64,000 bases of DNA from Polynucleobacter sp. UB-Tiil-W10 (GCF_018881605.1 NZ_JACVPZ010000001.1:310001-374000), one strand, 5' to 3'. Shown: positions 17,013-26,028, counted from the stretch's first letter. A program made the numbers and translations. Notes: a model not told the origin generated them from the sequence alone.

Positions 17013-17278
17013 TTATTTTTGTATTGAGTTGGGCAATAAGCCCGGGTCACTTCTTCGCTACGCAAAGCACTGTGTTTAGTTGCTCGTCCAGTGACCCGTT
17101 TGCGCCAGAGCTCAAAAGAGCTTCGCTTGAGCTCCCTACGCATAATGGCAATTACCTGAGGCTCGCCCAATCCAAAGGTTTTCTCAATGGCATCAAATGG
17201 CGTGCGATCTTCCCAGGCCATCTCGATTAGACGAGATAAATCTGGTTCTGGGAGGATTTTGGGGCTTAGTTTTGGCAC
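17009..17278 (-). CDS. DUF2805/TIGR03643 family small protein
   Basis: The 89-residue basic protein has the family core LIEMAWEDRTPFDAIEKTFG (residues 17-36) followed by GEPQVIAIMRRELKRSSFELWRKRV in part (MRRELKRSSFELWRKRV). It looks like a helix-turn-helix-like small protein; the family is found next to photolyase-like genes and has no proven role. It ends inside the first codons of the photolyase gene (4-base ATGA overlap), so the two are translationally coupled. It heads the three-gene cassette that ends at the DUF2256 gene. Confidence 0.85.
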   Translation of the reverse strand: MPKLSPKILPEPDLSRLIEMAWEDRTPFDAIEKTFGLGEPQVIAIMRRELKRSSFELWRKRVTGRATKHSALRSEEVTRAYCPTQYKNK

Positions 17279-17648
17279 CCTTTAATTTTAAGACTTATTC
17301 AACAAACTGGTTGGGAACCATCTCACCCCTTAACGACCTACCTGAATTCATCACATGCACAAAATAATGGTACAAATTCATTCGAATCAAGATGATCTAA
17401 AGATCGATACAAAAATACACACCGCAGACAGCACTACTGCTCCATAATCAAGTTAGTGGGGTAAATCATTGTGATACCTCATTAATAGCTAACAAAGAAG
17501 CTACTAATACAGCTTCAGAAATAAGGCAAAAGATTTAGCGGGATTTTTTAAGAATTCAGCTTAATTTCACAATCTATACCTGCCAGGTCAATTGGTGGGG
17601 GGTTATCGTGCAAGCTGGCTATGTGTGCGCAACACTGAGGTGACGTAG
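17279..17648. other. Intergenic region between divergent genes
   Basis: This 370-base AT-rich stretch separates the photolyase cassette (minus) from the Crp-like gene (plus) and must hold both promoters. I see no tRNA, repeat or strong hairpin. A 30-codon frame at 17355 has no ribosome site. A G-rich run, TTGGTGGGGGG, lies at about 17590. Confidence 0.6.
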
Positions 17649-18335
17649 ATGAATAAGAATAGCTTGATTGAATTGCTCCCAAAAAGGATCCAAGAATTCA
17701 TTTTTCAAAAAGGTGAGCTTATTGAGCTTACTTTATCGAAAATTATCTGCGTCGAAGATGAGCCTATTCAATTCATCTACTTTCCAACGGATGGATTTGT
17801 ATCATTAGTGCAAAGTCTTGATCAACACCCGCCCCTAGAAATTGGAATGATCGGTAGAGAAGGCGTCCTAGGCGCAGAGATTGCCTTCGATATTCAAAAG
17901 AACCTGTTTGGAGCCCTTGTTCAAGGCTCCGGTAATGCGTGGAAAATAGAAAAAGAAGCTTTCCTGGAAATAATGAATAGCCATACAGAAGTAAAGAAAA
18001 TTATTCTCTCGTACATGGCTGTCAGAATTAAACAGCTAAGCCTTTCGGCCGCTTGTGAACACTTCCATGAGATTGGCCCACGACTAGCAAAGTGGCTCTT
18101 AATGAGCGAGGATCGCGCTCAGTCCTCAACCTTTCTGATGACTCATGAGTTCATATCCTTAATGCTAGGTGTGAGACGCGTTGGTATCACTACTGCGGCT
18201 GCAGAATTTAAAAGAAATGGTCTGATTGAATATCGCCGAGGTGAAATGAAAATACTGAACCGCCCCTCTTTGATGGCGGCTTCCTGTAGCTGCTATCTAC
18301 AAAATCGAAAAATTTACTCTTCCTTTATTGAGTAA
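17649..18335 (+). CDS. Crp/Fnr family transcriptional regulator
   Basis: The 228-residue protein has a cNMP-binding-like beta-roll (about residues 20-110, with IYFPTDGFVSLV and the IGMIGREGVLG turn). A long dimer helix comes next, and then a C-terminal winged HTH with LMTHEFISLMLGVRRVGIT in part (MLGVRRVGITTAA). The GREG turn has Glu but lacks the full RxS/T phosphate-binding signature of true cAMP binders, and there is no N-terminal cysteine cluster like Fnr. The ligand is therefore unknown. The gene stands alone with a GAGGTGACG ribosome site. Targets cannot be told. Confidence 0.88.
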   Translation: MNKNSLIELLPKRIQEFIFQKGELIELTLSKIICVEDEPIQFIYFPTDGFVSLVQSLDQHPPLEIGMIGREGVLGAEIAFDIQKNLFGALVQGSGNAWKIEKEAFLEIMNSHTEVKKIILSYMAVRIKQLSLSAACEHFHEIGPRLAKWLLMSEDRAQSSTFLMTHEFISLMLGVRRVGITTAAAEFKRNGLIEYRRGEMKILNRPSLMAASCSCYLQNRKIYSSFIE

Positions 18336-18577
18336 CTTAAACTCAATCAAGTGCTTTAATTTTTAACTCCACTAATTGAGGCCTAAGCACCCAATCTGAG
18401 ATTGATGAAAATATGATGAGATTAAGTCCAGCCTAATCAACCTTAATTCTTTTCAAATCATAGGATTTGCTTAGGTGAATCCGCCAAAATGAAGTGAGAT
18501 TGCCTTTTGTAGCATTAATTTTTTAATCCCTATGTCATTCGAATTCCTAATACGGATGACTACGCAAGAAAGCACAC

Positions 18578-19441
18578 TTGATCAGACTTGAGTTTTCCAT
18601 AAACCTGAATTATGAAATTGACTCCCCTGGAAGCGATTTCATTTTCATTATTCAAGCGAGTCAAACGAATCATCAATTCATTGTCAGTGAGTCTCTCAGC
18701 GTGAATCAAGACATCCCTTTAGCAAGCTATATTGACAAGAGAACTCATCTTAGATTGCTTCGTCTTAAAGGGGTGCCCGGTATATTAAATCTGGCATACG
18801 CGTGCGTGGTCGATCTCGACCACTACACCGCAATACCCAGCCAAATATATGAAACGCCCATTAGCGATCTTCCTGGGGAGATATTGATCTATTTATACCC
18901 AAGCAGATATTGCCAATCAGATTTCATTAAAGATATTGCCGTTAAAACATTCGGCAATATGATTCATGGCTATAGCCGTGTTCAAGCAATTCAAGATTGG
19001 GTCACAAATCACGTCAGCTTTTGTAATAACACCTCGACAGAGCACACTACCGCGATTGATACTTATCTTAGTAAAACTGGTGTATGTCGTGACTTTGCCC
19101 ACTTAATGATTGCCTTGTGCAGAGCGCTTAACATCCCAGCAAGGTTCGTTACCGGAATTGACTATGGCTCAGACCCAATACTTGGGCCCACTGACTTTCA
19201 TGCCTACGTGGAGGTATATCTTGATGGTCGCTGGTATATTTTTGACCCATCCGGCATAGCAATCCCAATGGGATTTGTCAGGCTGGGTACTGGCAGGGAT
19301 GCAGCCGACACCTCAATTGCAACGATTTATGGTTCAGTCCGAGGCTCAACACCAATAGTTTCAATTAAAGCCATCCCTAATGCACTGGGAGTAGTGCTGA
19401 TTCCAGAACATGTGTCGCGCGCAATATCGACTGATGAGTAG
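18578..19441 (+). CDS. Transglutaminase-like cysteine protease family protein
   Basis: The 287-residue protein has an N-terminal beta-rich domain with LNYEIDSPGSDF. The transglutaminase core follows: catalytic Cys in KTGVCRDFAHL (about residue 169), His in DFHAYVEVYLDG (about 209) and Asp in FDPSG (about 224). Such proteins may cut or cross-link peptides in the cytoplasm. Related genes often sit in an alpha-E/ATP-grasp cluster; no such partner is near. The best start is TTG at 18578, because no in-frame ATG precedes the conserved beginning. Confidence 0.85.
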   Translation: MIRLEFSINLNYEIDSPGSDFIFIIQASQTNHQFIVSESLSVNQDIPLASYIDKRTHLRLLRLKGVPGILNLAYACVVDLDHYTAIPSQIYETPISDLPGEILIYLYPSRYCQSDFIKDIAVKTFGNMIHGYSRVQAIQDWVTNHVSFCNNTSTEHTTAIDTYLSKTGVCRDFAHLMIALCRALNIPARFVTGIDYGSDPILGPTDFHAYVEVYLDGRWYIFDPSGIAIPMGFVRLGTGRDAADTSIATIYGSVRGSTPIVSIKAIPNALGVVLIPEHVSRAISTDE

Positions 19442-19645
19442 CCCTTCGAAGCATCACAGAATGGATTTCAATTTTTGCATGCCCTACTTTAGTGCCAATA
19501 TTTGCATCATTTCCTTCAAACAGGCTTTCAAGGCATTTAGTAATCGCTATTTGGGATTTTCCTGCTTAACCCCTCTTTGGTGCATGTGATTTTGAAACTG
19601 TGCAAAACAAAATATCGTTCTAATTCTTAATACTTATGATGGGTC

Positions 19646-19864
19646 ATGCGGATCAAAATTACCAAGAGTCTGGTTTTACCAGCCCAAATACTTGAGACAG
19701 AAAGTATTCCCGAAGCCCTATTTCCTGAGGGCGACTATCTTGCCAACCTCACGCCAGACGGAAAGATTGAGGTAATTAATACTCGAAAAATAAAGGCACT
19801 CTTTTCGTTCTCCCAATTTAGAGAAAGAGTATCTCTAGGAGAGTTTATTGTGATGGAGGCTTAG
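19646..19864 (+). CDS. Small hypothetical protein
   Basis: A 72-residue open frame with ATG at 19646 has mixed hydrophobic and charged residues and no signal peptide or transmembrane segment. Its sequence (start MRIKITKSLVLPAQ, then FPEGDYLANLTPDGKIEVIN in part) looks like a small beta-structured protein. No clear ribosome site. I do not recognise it. It is convergent with the gene at 19873. Confidence 0.45.
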   Translation: MRIKITKSLVLPAQILETESIPEALFPEGDYLANLTPDGKIEVINTRKIKALFSFSQFRERVSLGEFIVMEA

Positions 19865-19872
19865 CTCCAATT

Positions 19873-20250
19873 TCAATGGGCTAAATCTAGACTCACCACT
19901 ACAGCAGCCAATGCTGAAACAGATGTAAATGCTTTTGCATTCACGCCACTTATATCGACATCTTCCCAATTAAACTCCAAAGAGAAATGGGCAGACTCAA
20001 CGATTAACTCATAACTCCCAGAGGTTTTATTGCTCTGGCCACCCTCAGGTTCTTCGCTAACGGGCACCCTTAGGGACTCTATGGCAGCAATCAATGTACT
20101 TATCTCATTACCAGTGAGCTCTCGAGAACGGAGTACATCATCCGTGCGCTTAATCGAAATCTTGGAGGCCTCGTCGATCGTCACCTCGTATTGGTTCAGA
20201 CCGAGATCCTCCCAAACAGTTAACTCCAAAGCAATGGGATATGTTTTCAT
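19873..20250 (-). CDS. Hypothetical protein
   Basis: The 125-residue acidic protein has no signal peptide. It has likely beta strands and helix (YEVTIDEASKISIKRTDD, then EISTLIAAIESLRVP) and ends in a hydrophobic ALAAVVVSLDLAH. No family recognised. GAGGTGGA lies 4 bases before the ATG at 20250. Its first A is the last A of the TGA stop of the gene upstream, so the two are translated together. Confidence 0.65.
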   Translation of the reverse strand: MKTYPIALELTVWEDLGLNQYEVTIDEASKISIKRTDDVLRSRELTGNEISTLIAAIESLRVPVSEEPEGGQSNKTSGSYELIVESAHFSLEFNWEDVDISGVNAKAFTSVSALAAVVVSLDLAH

Positions 20251-20477
20251 CAATCCACCTCGTCAATATGGGGTTCATCAAAATGTGTCTTGTGAGGCCT
20301 AAGCCCTGCTTCCAACTGAGTCCATTTACTTTGTTGAATTCGGTAGGAGCAATCTTTTGCATGATTCTCTAATAAACCAAAAATAATGGTGGTCGGGATT
20401 TTGCAATGAAGGCATCGATATGCGTGCTGATGTTCTTCAATCTTCTCTTGGGAGTAGTCGATATAAAACGGTTTCAT
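20250..20477 (-). CDS. Small hypothetical protein with zinc-type cysteines
   Basis: The 75-residue cytoplasmic protein has CLHC at 22-25, then His39 and Cys43 in ENHAKDCSY, spaced like a small zinc-binding knuckle. It starts at an ATG after GAAGGG and ends where the next gene begins (stop and start share one base). I do not recognise a family. The pair 20250-20477 and 19873-20250 is probably one transcript, and may form a small complex. Confidence 0.65.
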   Translation of the reverse strand: MKPFYIDYSQEKIEEHQHAYRCLHCKIPTTIIFGLLENHAKDCSYRIQQSKWTQLEAGLRPHKTHFDEPHIDEVD

Positions 20478-20693
20478 TGCAACCCTTCTTTATCCAGATC
20501 AAGCTAATAAAACATATTACACCTGAGTTTTATTAAAGTGGAATCCATTTCAGGCTATTTAACCAACATCCGCCCTTTTCCTGTAGTTACTGCGAATATC
20601 TCCCCTGCAAGGGCTCCACTAGATATCAACTTAAAATAAGAAGTCTATAGGAGTCGATTATTATCGGCTGAACATACTGTTGAGAAAATAAAT

Positions 20694-21359
20694 ATGCTTC
20701 CTTGTATTGAATTAGAAACTAGCCCAAACCCAACATCAGCCGTTATCTGGCTCCATGGCCTTGGTGCAGATGGCAATGACTTTGTACCGATCGTTCCCGA
20801 ACTAAAGCTGACCGGATGCCCTGGAATTCGCTTTGTCTTTCCAAGTGCACCAAGCATGCCAGTCACAGTCAATGGCGGCTACGTAATGCCAGCTTGGTAT
20901 GACATCATCGGCAGAAACCTCATGGATCAAGAAGATGCTGCAGGCATTCATCGATCTGCTGCGGCCATTGTTCAATTAATTGAAAAAGAAGCTGGGCGTG
21001 GTATTGCTTATGACAAGATTGTTTTGGCCGGATTTTCACAAGGATGTGCAATGGCTCTACAGGTTGGATTGCGCTTTCCACACAAGCTTGCAGGCATTAT
21101 GGCTTTATCAGGCTACTTACCCCTAGCAATGACTGCCAATATTGAAAAGCATGCGGCTAATTCCAATACACCCATCTTTATGGCGCATGGAACTTACGAC
21201 CCTGTGGTCACTCTTGATCGCGCTCAAGCGTCTCATGCCTTATTAGAAAACATGGGTTATTCAGTGGATTGGAATGAGTATCCGATGGAGCACTCCGTTA
21301 ATCCTGAAGAGCTCATGGATATTTCACGCTTCTTACAAGAAGTATTGATAGCTAAATAA
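20694..21359 (+). CDS. Carboxylesterase/phospholipase (Abhydrolase_2)
   Basis: The 221-residue enzyme has the family oxyanion motif WLHGLGADGNDF (residues 19-30), PSAPSMPVT with GYVMPAWYDI, the nucleophile Ser in GFSQG, the acid Asp in HGTYDPVV and the His in YPMEHSV. Such enzymes split carboxylic esters or lysophospholipids in the cytoplasm. It is convergent with, and overlaps by 8 bases, the TauE-like gene. Confidence 0.92.
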   Translation: MLPCIELETSPNPTSAVIWLHGLGADGNDFVPIVPELKLTGCPGIRFVFPSAPSMPVTVNGGYVMPAWYDIIGRNLMDQEDAAGIHRSAAAIVQLIEKEAGRGIAYDKIVLAGFSQGCAMALQVGLRFPHKLAGIMALSGYLPLAMTANIEKHAANSNTPIFMAHGTYDPVVTLDRAQASHALLENMGYSVDWNEYPMEHSVNPEELMDISRFLQEVLIAK

Positions 21360-22137
21360 GTCCATCCGTAATGAGCTTGATACTGGCAATCAGTAAAAAG
21401 AATCTTACTGAGCGGTAATACCATTTCATAGAGATTCTTTTGGCAAGGTAAAAGCCGCAGTAGACCCCTACCGGCACGCAAGGTAACAAGATGATTGAGG
21501 TTGCCAGTTGCCGGTAATTCAGCAATTCCAAATAGGCATAGGGGCCTAACTTGCCAAAATTAATGAACATGAAAAAGATCCCCAAGGTTGAGGTATAGAC
21601 CATCGGCAAGAGCTTTTCTCGAAGCATATACACCGTAATTGGTGGCCCACCAATATGCGCAACAAAGGAAGTAAAACCAGACGTTAGGCCCATTACGCGC
21701 CCAAGCCATGGATAGGACTTTGTCTCCTTCATATCCATGTGGGACATAGCGAGATTCTGGATTAAAAAGAGTAGGGTAAATATACCAATCGAGAGCGTTA
21801 AGACTTTTGGCGTGATAGCGGTAAAGAAAAACATTCCCAATAGAAGACCCACTATTGCGGGCGGGGTAATGATCTTCAGAATGCGCCAATTTGCATTACG
21901 AATAAAGCGACGCATACCTACCAAGTCGATTGCAATCAAGAGTGGCAACAAAATTGCCAAAGCCTCGTTAATACTGGATTGACTTGCCATTAACGGCAAA
22001 GAAAGAATGCCAAGCCCTGCGCCAAAGCCACTTTTAGATACGCCAAGAATGATGACGCTGATCACGGCGCACACAAAAAATACAAGCGAATGCGCATGAA
22101 AAGACTGGGCTAGCGAAGTAATAGCAAAATCAAACAT
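21352..22137 (-). CDS. TauE/SafE family sulfite/anion exporter
   Basis: The 261-residue inner-membrane protein has about eight hydrophobic segments. It has the family motif SKSGFGAGLGILSLPLMA near residue 33 and the second half-repeat GLTSGFTSFVAHIGGPPITVY in part (GFTSFVAHIGGPP). Members export sulfite, sulfoacetate or other organosulfur compounds, or import small acids. It follows the NRAMP-like gene by 9 bases and is likely in the same transcript, although no functional link is known. Confidence 0.9.
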   Translation of the reverse strand: MFDFAITSLAQSFHAHSLVFFVCAVISVIILGVSKSGFGAGLGILSLPLMASQSSINEALAILLPLLIAIDLVGMRRFIRNANWRILKIITPPAIVGLLLGMFFFTAITPKVLTLSIGIFTLLFLIQNLAMSHMDMKETKSYPWLGRVMGLTSGFTSFVAHIGGPPITVYMLREKLLPMVYTSTLGIFFMFINFGKLGPYAYLELLNYRQLATSIILLPCVPVGVYCGFYLAKRISMKWYYRSVRFFLLIASIKLITDGLI

Positions 22138-22146
22138 CCGATGATC

Positions 22147-23424
22147 TTACCAAGCAATGAATAAATAGGTAGCAGCCATAGCCATAAAGCCTGTTGCTAA
22201 CCATCCTAGGATCCTCATGCTTAAGGTAGCCACATGGATACCCATTACAGATTCTTTTGACGATAAAACCATAATAGCCACCATCAAAGGTACAGCAACA
22301 ATGCCATTAATCACCGCACTCCAAAACAAAGCCTTCATAGGGCTAATAGGTGAGTATTGAATTGCTAGGGCGCCCAAAACACTAAACGCAATGATGGCGT
22401 AGAACTTGCTTGCTTGAGCCGCCGAGTCTTCCAAACTGGAGCGCCAACCAAATACTTCAGATAAGGCATAGGCAGCCGAACCTGCAAGCACAGGAACGCC
22501 CATCAGACCTACGCCCAATATTCCAAGCGCAAAAAGAAGAAAAGTAAATTCACCCGCAAGAGGTCTGAGTGCTGATGCAGCTTGGGCGGCAGTATTAATA
22601 TCATGTATACCGGCCGCATGTAGAGTTACTGCTGTGGCAAGAATAATGCAATACGCAGCAACATTTGAGTACAACATGCCGCTCCAGGTATCCCAATGAA
22701 TTCTTCCGAGCTCTCTTTTGACTTCTTCATTATTTTTGCAATTCATCAGACTGGGCTCGCCACGCAAGTTCATGTCCTCCACTTCTTGGGATGATTGCCA
22801 AAAAAATAAATAGGGGCTGATAGTGGTCCCAAAAATGCCGACAACAACCGCAGCTGATTCCGCACTCCAACTAAGCTGCGGGAAAAAAGTACTCCAGAGA
22901 ACATCACCCCAAGGAATATGCACAGTAAAGAGTACTGCCCCATAAGCCAACAATGACAAAGAGAGCCACTTCAAAAAGAAAACGTAGTGACGATATGGAA
23001 TCAATATTTGTAAACCTAGGGTCACCAACACAAAAACGCCAGTCATGATGTGCCAATTAACGCCCGTCACTAACTGCGCAACTTCTCCCATCGCAGCAAT
23101 ATCAGCGGCAATGTTCAGGACATTTGCAATCAATAACAGCAATACGAGAGTTATCAGCACTACAGGAGGAAAGGCAATCTTCATGTTGGCCGATAAGCCG
23201 CGCCCCGTTACCCTCCCAATACGTGCACACAGGACCTGAATCGTCGACATTAGGGGGTATGCAAATGGCATTGTCCACAACATATTTAAACCAAACTGCG
23301 CTCCCGCCTGAGAATACGTAACAATTCCACTGGGATCATCATCAGCAACACCCGTCACCAATCCGGGGCCAACTCGAGATAAGGGATGTTGTTTAAGACG
23401 AATCCATATTGCAGTGAAATTCAT
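22147..23424 (-). CDS. NRAMP family transporter with non-canonical metal site
   Basis: The 425-residue inner-membrane protein has about eleven hydrophobic segments. In the first helix the metal-binding stretch is DPSG (residues 30-33) where manganese/iron NRAMPs have DPGN. In helix six the MPH motif region reads TTISPYLFFW, with serine in place of methionine and tyrosine in place of histidine. Manganese transporters need the Asn and Met, so this member probably carries another ion, such as magnesium, or has a different function. I prefer ATG at 23424; a TTG lies three codons earlier. Terminator for the preceding gene lies upstream. Confidence 0.85.
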   Translation of the reverse strand: MNFTAIWIRLKQHPLSRVGPGLVTGVADDDPSGIVTYSQAGAQFGLNMLWTMPFAYPLMSTIQVLCARIGRVTGRGLSANMKIAFPPVVLITLVLLLLIANVLNIAADIAAMGEVAQLVTGVNWHIMTGVFVLVTLGLQILIPYRHYVFFLKWLSLSLLAYGAVLFTVHIPWGDVLWSTFFPQLSWSAESAAVVVGIFGTTISPYLFFWQSSQEVEDMNLRGEPSLMNCKNNEEVKRELGRIHWDTWSGMLYSNVAAYCIILATAVTLHAAGIHDINTAAQAASALRPLAGEFTFLLFALGILGVGLMGVPVLAGSAAYALSEVFGWRSSLEDSAAQASKFYAIIAFSVLGALAIQYSPISPMKALFWSAVINGIVAVPLMVAIMVLSSKESVMGIHVATLSMRILGWLATGFMAMAATYLFIAW

Positions 23425-23497
23425 GCGAAGCAATGTGAGATATTCATCGCTTCAGTGTAGCCCCTAATAGATCGTGGAGGTGAGATCACTCCAAAGA

Positions 23498-23522
23498 AAA
23501 GGGCTCACTAGGAGCCCTTTTA
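23498..23522 (-). terminator. Rho-independent terminator of the TRAP binding-protein gene
   Basis: Nine-base arms AAAAGGGCT and AGCCCTTTT with a seven-base loop are followed on the minus strand by a T-rich stretch. It lies 17 bases after the gene at 23539. Confidence 0.75.
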
Positions 23523-23538
23523 GCTGAGAACTTTAATC

Positions 23539-24621
23539 TCAAAGTTTCTTACTAAAACTGTATTGAGCAAATGCTTGCTCGGCCACATTAAACCACTGAG
23601 CCTCCATGTTTCTGAAAGCGCGATAGTCCTCAAAAATCTTTTTGAATTGCGGATTCTTTGCAGACTCTTCTGCGTATGTTTCTTGACTTGCTTTAAAGCA
23701 AGCATCTAAAACAGAGTTATTAAATTTACGCAGAACAGCCCCATTTTGCAAAAGGCGTTGTAAAGCAGGCGGATTGAGCGCATCGTACTTGGCGCACATG
23801 TCGGTGTGCGCCTCAAAACAAGCGGCTTCCCAGGCTGCCTGATAAGAAGGCGGCAAAGAATCCCATTGCTTCTTGTTTACCAAGAAAGAAAGTCCAGCAG
23901 CGCCTTCCCAGAAAGCGGGGTAATAGTAATTCTTTGCTACCTTAGCCAAGCCCAATTTCTCATCATCATAGGGGCCAACGAATTCAGCGGCATCAATCGT
24001 GCCCTTTTCTAAAGCTGAATAAATTTCTCCAGCAGGAAGTTGTTGTGGAACAACTCCGAGTTTTGCAAGCACTTGGCCAGCAAAACCAGCAATCCGGAAT
24101 TTCAGACCCTTGAGGTCTTCCGGTGATTTAATCTCCTTCCGAAACCAGCCGCCCATTTGCGTACCAGTTTGTCCACCCAGAAAATTAACAATGTTGTAAC
24201 TTGCATAGAGCTCACGCATTAATTTCATACCGTTGCCGTGAAGCATCCATGCAGACTGCTGACGAGCCGTCATACCAAATGGTGCGGCGGTATCGAAAAT
24301 AAAAGCACTGTTTTTACCAAGGTAATAATAACTAGCGGTATGTCCACATTCCACTGTACCGTTTTGAACGGCATCTAACACCTGAAGCGCTGGTACTACC
24401 TCACCCGCTGCAAATATCTTGACATTAAATTTGCCATCAGTCGCCTTGCGTAAGGAATTAGCAAAAACTTCTGGAGTGCCAAATAGGGTATCAAGCGATT
24501 TAGGGAAGCTTGAAACTAGACGCCAATTTAGTGTTGGCAAACTTTGAGCGAAGGATGGGGCAGCTAAGGCTGCGGCTCCAGCTCCAATAGTGGCATTCTT
24601 TAAAAATGAACGTCTTTGCAT
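23539..24621 (-). CDS. TRAP transporter substrate-binding protein (DctP, TakP-like)
   Basis: The 360-residue periplasmic protein has an N-terminal MQRRSFLKNATIGAG, a twin-arginine-like signal. The DctP-family core has KSPEDLKGLKFRI, LQQLPAGEIYSALEKGTIDAA in part (GEIYSALEKGTIDAAEFVG), GPYDDEKLGL and NYYYPAFWEG. The last features match the TakP-type binders of 2-oxo acids. The ATG at 24621 has AGGGAGAC before it. No TRAP membrane genes (dctQ, dctM) lie in the window, so it is an orphan binder. It follows pmbA by 34 bases. Confidence 0.9.
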   Translation of the reverse strand: MQRRSFLKNATIGAGAAALAAPSFAQSLPTLNWRLVSSFPKSLDTLFGTPEVFANSLRKATDGKFNVKIFAAGEVVPALQVLDAVQNGTVECGHTASYYYLGKNSAFIFDTAAPFGMTARQQSAWMLHGNGMKLMRELYASYNIVNFLGGQTGTQMGGWFRKEIKSPEDLKGLKFRIAGFAGQVLAKLGVVPQQLPAGEIYSALEKGTIDAAEFVGPYDDEKLGLAKVAKNYYYPAFWEGAAGLSFLVNKKQWDSLPPSYQAAWEAACFEAHTDMCAKYDALNPPALQRLLQNGAVLRKFNNSVLDACFKASQETYAEESAKNPQFKKIFEDYRAFRNMEAQWFNVAEQAFAQYSFSKKL

Positions 24622-24655
24622 TATTGTCTCCCTGTAAAAATACTTCGATCTATAT

Positions 24656-26002
24656 TTACTTTCCACCAACTGTCATCGAGCCAAGCAAAATAGATCCCGT
24701 TTCTTTGGTGCCCCGGATCAGTGTATCGCTACCAATGAGCTGAATATCCATCAGCATATCGCGCAAGTTACCAGCAATCGTCACTTCCTCAACTGGGTAC
24801 TGAATTTCACCATTCTCCACCCAATAGCCAAAGGCACCGCGGGAATAATCGCCCGTCACGTAATTGACGCCTTGCCCCATTAATTCAGTAACCAGTAGAC
24901 CGGTACCCATTTCTTTTAGCAAAGCAGGTAAGCCGCCTTTGGGGGTCTTCTTGCTTTGCAAAGTGAGGTGATGGGAACCGCCAGCGTTACCAGTGGTCTT
25001 CATACCTAACTTACGCGCAGAATAAGTAGACAAGAAGTAACCCTCTAATACTCCTTTGTCTACCACTGTTCTAGCAGAAGTTTTTACGCCTTCTTCATCA
25101 AATGGTGCGCTACCCGTCATCGACTTCATATGCGGATCTTCAAATAGGCTGACATGCTTTGGTAACACTTGCTTACCTAAACTATCTAGCAAAAAGCTGG
25201 AGCGTCGATACAAGGCGCCACCTGAGACTGCCTGTACCAGACCACCTAATAAACCTGCAGCCAAAGGCGCCTCAAAGATTACTGGGCAACGTCGAGTAGT
25301 TAAAGATCTTGCTTTAAGACGCGATAAAGCTCTCTGTGCAGCATAAGTTCCTATTGCAGCAGGATCAGCTAGCTCTTCAGGAATACGAGAGCTGGAATAC
25401 CAATCATCGCGTTGCATGTGCGCCTTCTTACCACCCTCGCTTGCAATCGGCGCGCAAGAAATATAGTGTCGAGAAAATGGATAGCCACCCATAAATCCGT
25501 GCGAAGTGCCCATCATGAAATGCGCATGATGTGCTGACACTGATGCGCCATCACTATTCTGAATTTGTTTACTCACTGAAAAAGCAGCGCCCTCAGCAGT
25601 ACGTGCGATCTCCACAGCAAGGGCAGCATCTAAATTCCATGGATGAAACAAATCTAAATCAAGTGGATTTTTTTCTAGGAGCTTAGCTTCAGCAGGACCC
25701 GCACACAGATCTTCTGCAGTGTGTTGTGCAATGTGATAAGCAGCATCTACCGTAGCCTTCAAAGACTCTTTAGAAAAATCACTTGTGCTGGCATTGCCGC
25801 GATGGTGACCCAGAAATACAGTAACCCCGACCTGCTTATCTAAGCTTTGCTCGATGGTCTCGACCTCACCCTTACGAACGGTGACGGATAGCCCCTGCCC
25901 CTCCGAAACCTCGGCTACGGCATCTGAGGCACCCCTTCTTTTGGCCTCTTTGAGCATGAAATCAATGATTTCTTGAAACTGATTGGATGTGTATGTAAAC
26001 AT
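24656..26002 (-). CDS. pmbA: TldE/PmbA metallopeptidase subunit
   Basis: The 448-residue protein shows the TldE/PmbA layout: ATVSEGQGLSVTVRKGEVE in part (GLSVTVRKGEVETIEQS), then EDLCAGPAEAKLL, and in the C-terminal domain KKTPKGGLPALLKEMGTGLL in part (MGTGLLVTELMGQGVNYVTGDYS, shown as MGQGVNYVTGDYS). In E. coli, TldE and TldD form a heterodimeric metalloprotease that degrades unfolded or modified peptides such as microcin precursors and CcdA. TldD is not in the window. It is divergent from mogA by only 26 bases. Confidence 0.92.
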   Translation of the reverse strand: MFTYTSNQFQEIIDFMLKEAKRRGASDAVAEVSEGQGLSVTVRKGEVETIEQSLDKQVGVTVFLGHHRGNASTSDFSKESLKATVDAAYHIAQHTAEDLCAGPAEAKLLEKNPLDLDLFHPWNLDAALAVEIARTAEGAAFSVSKQIQNSDGASVSAHHAHFMMGTSHGFMGGYPFSRHYISCAPIASEGGKKAHMQRDDWYSSSRIPEELADPAAIGTYAAQRALSRLKARSLTTRRCPVIFEAPLAAGLLGGLVQAVSGGALYRRSSFLLDSLGKQVLPKHVSLFEDPHMKSMTGSAPFDEEGVKTSARTVVDKGVLEGYFLSTYSARKLGMKTTGNAGGSHHLTLQSKKTPKGGLPALLKEMGTGLLVTELMGQGVNYVTGDYSRGAFGYWVENGEIQYPVEEVTIAGNLRDMLMDIQLIGSDTLIRGTKETGSILLGSMTVGGK

Positions 26003-26028
26003 GTCCTAATAATAGCTAGAATAGAAAC

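Noticed and set aside
17355..17447. Frame of 30 codons in the gap before the Crp-like gene
   Set aside because: There is no ribosome site and no pattern of a known small protein.
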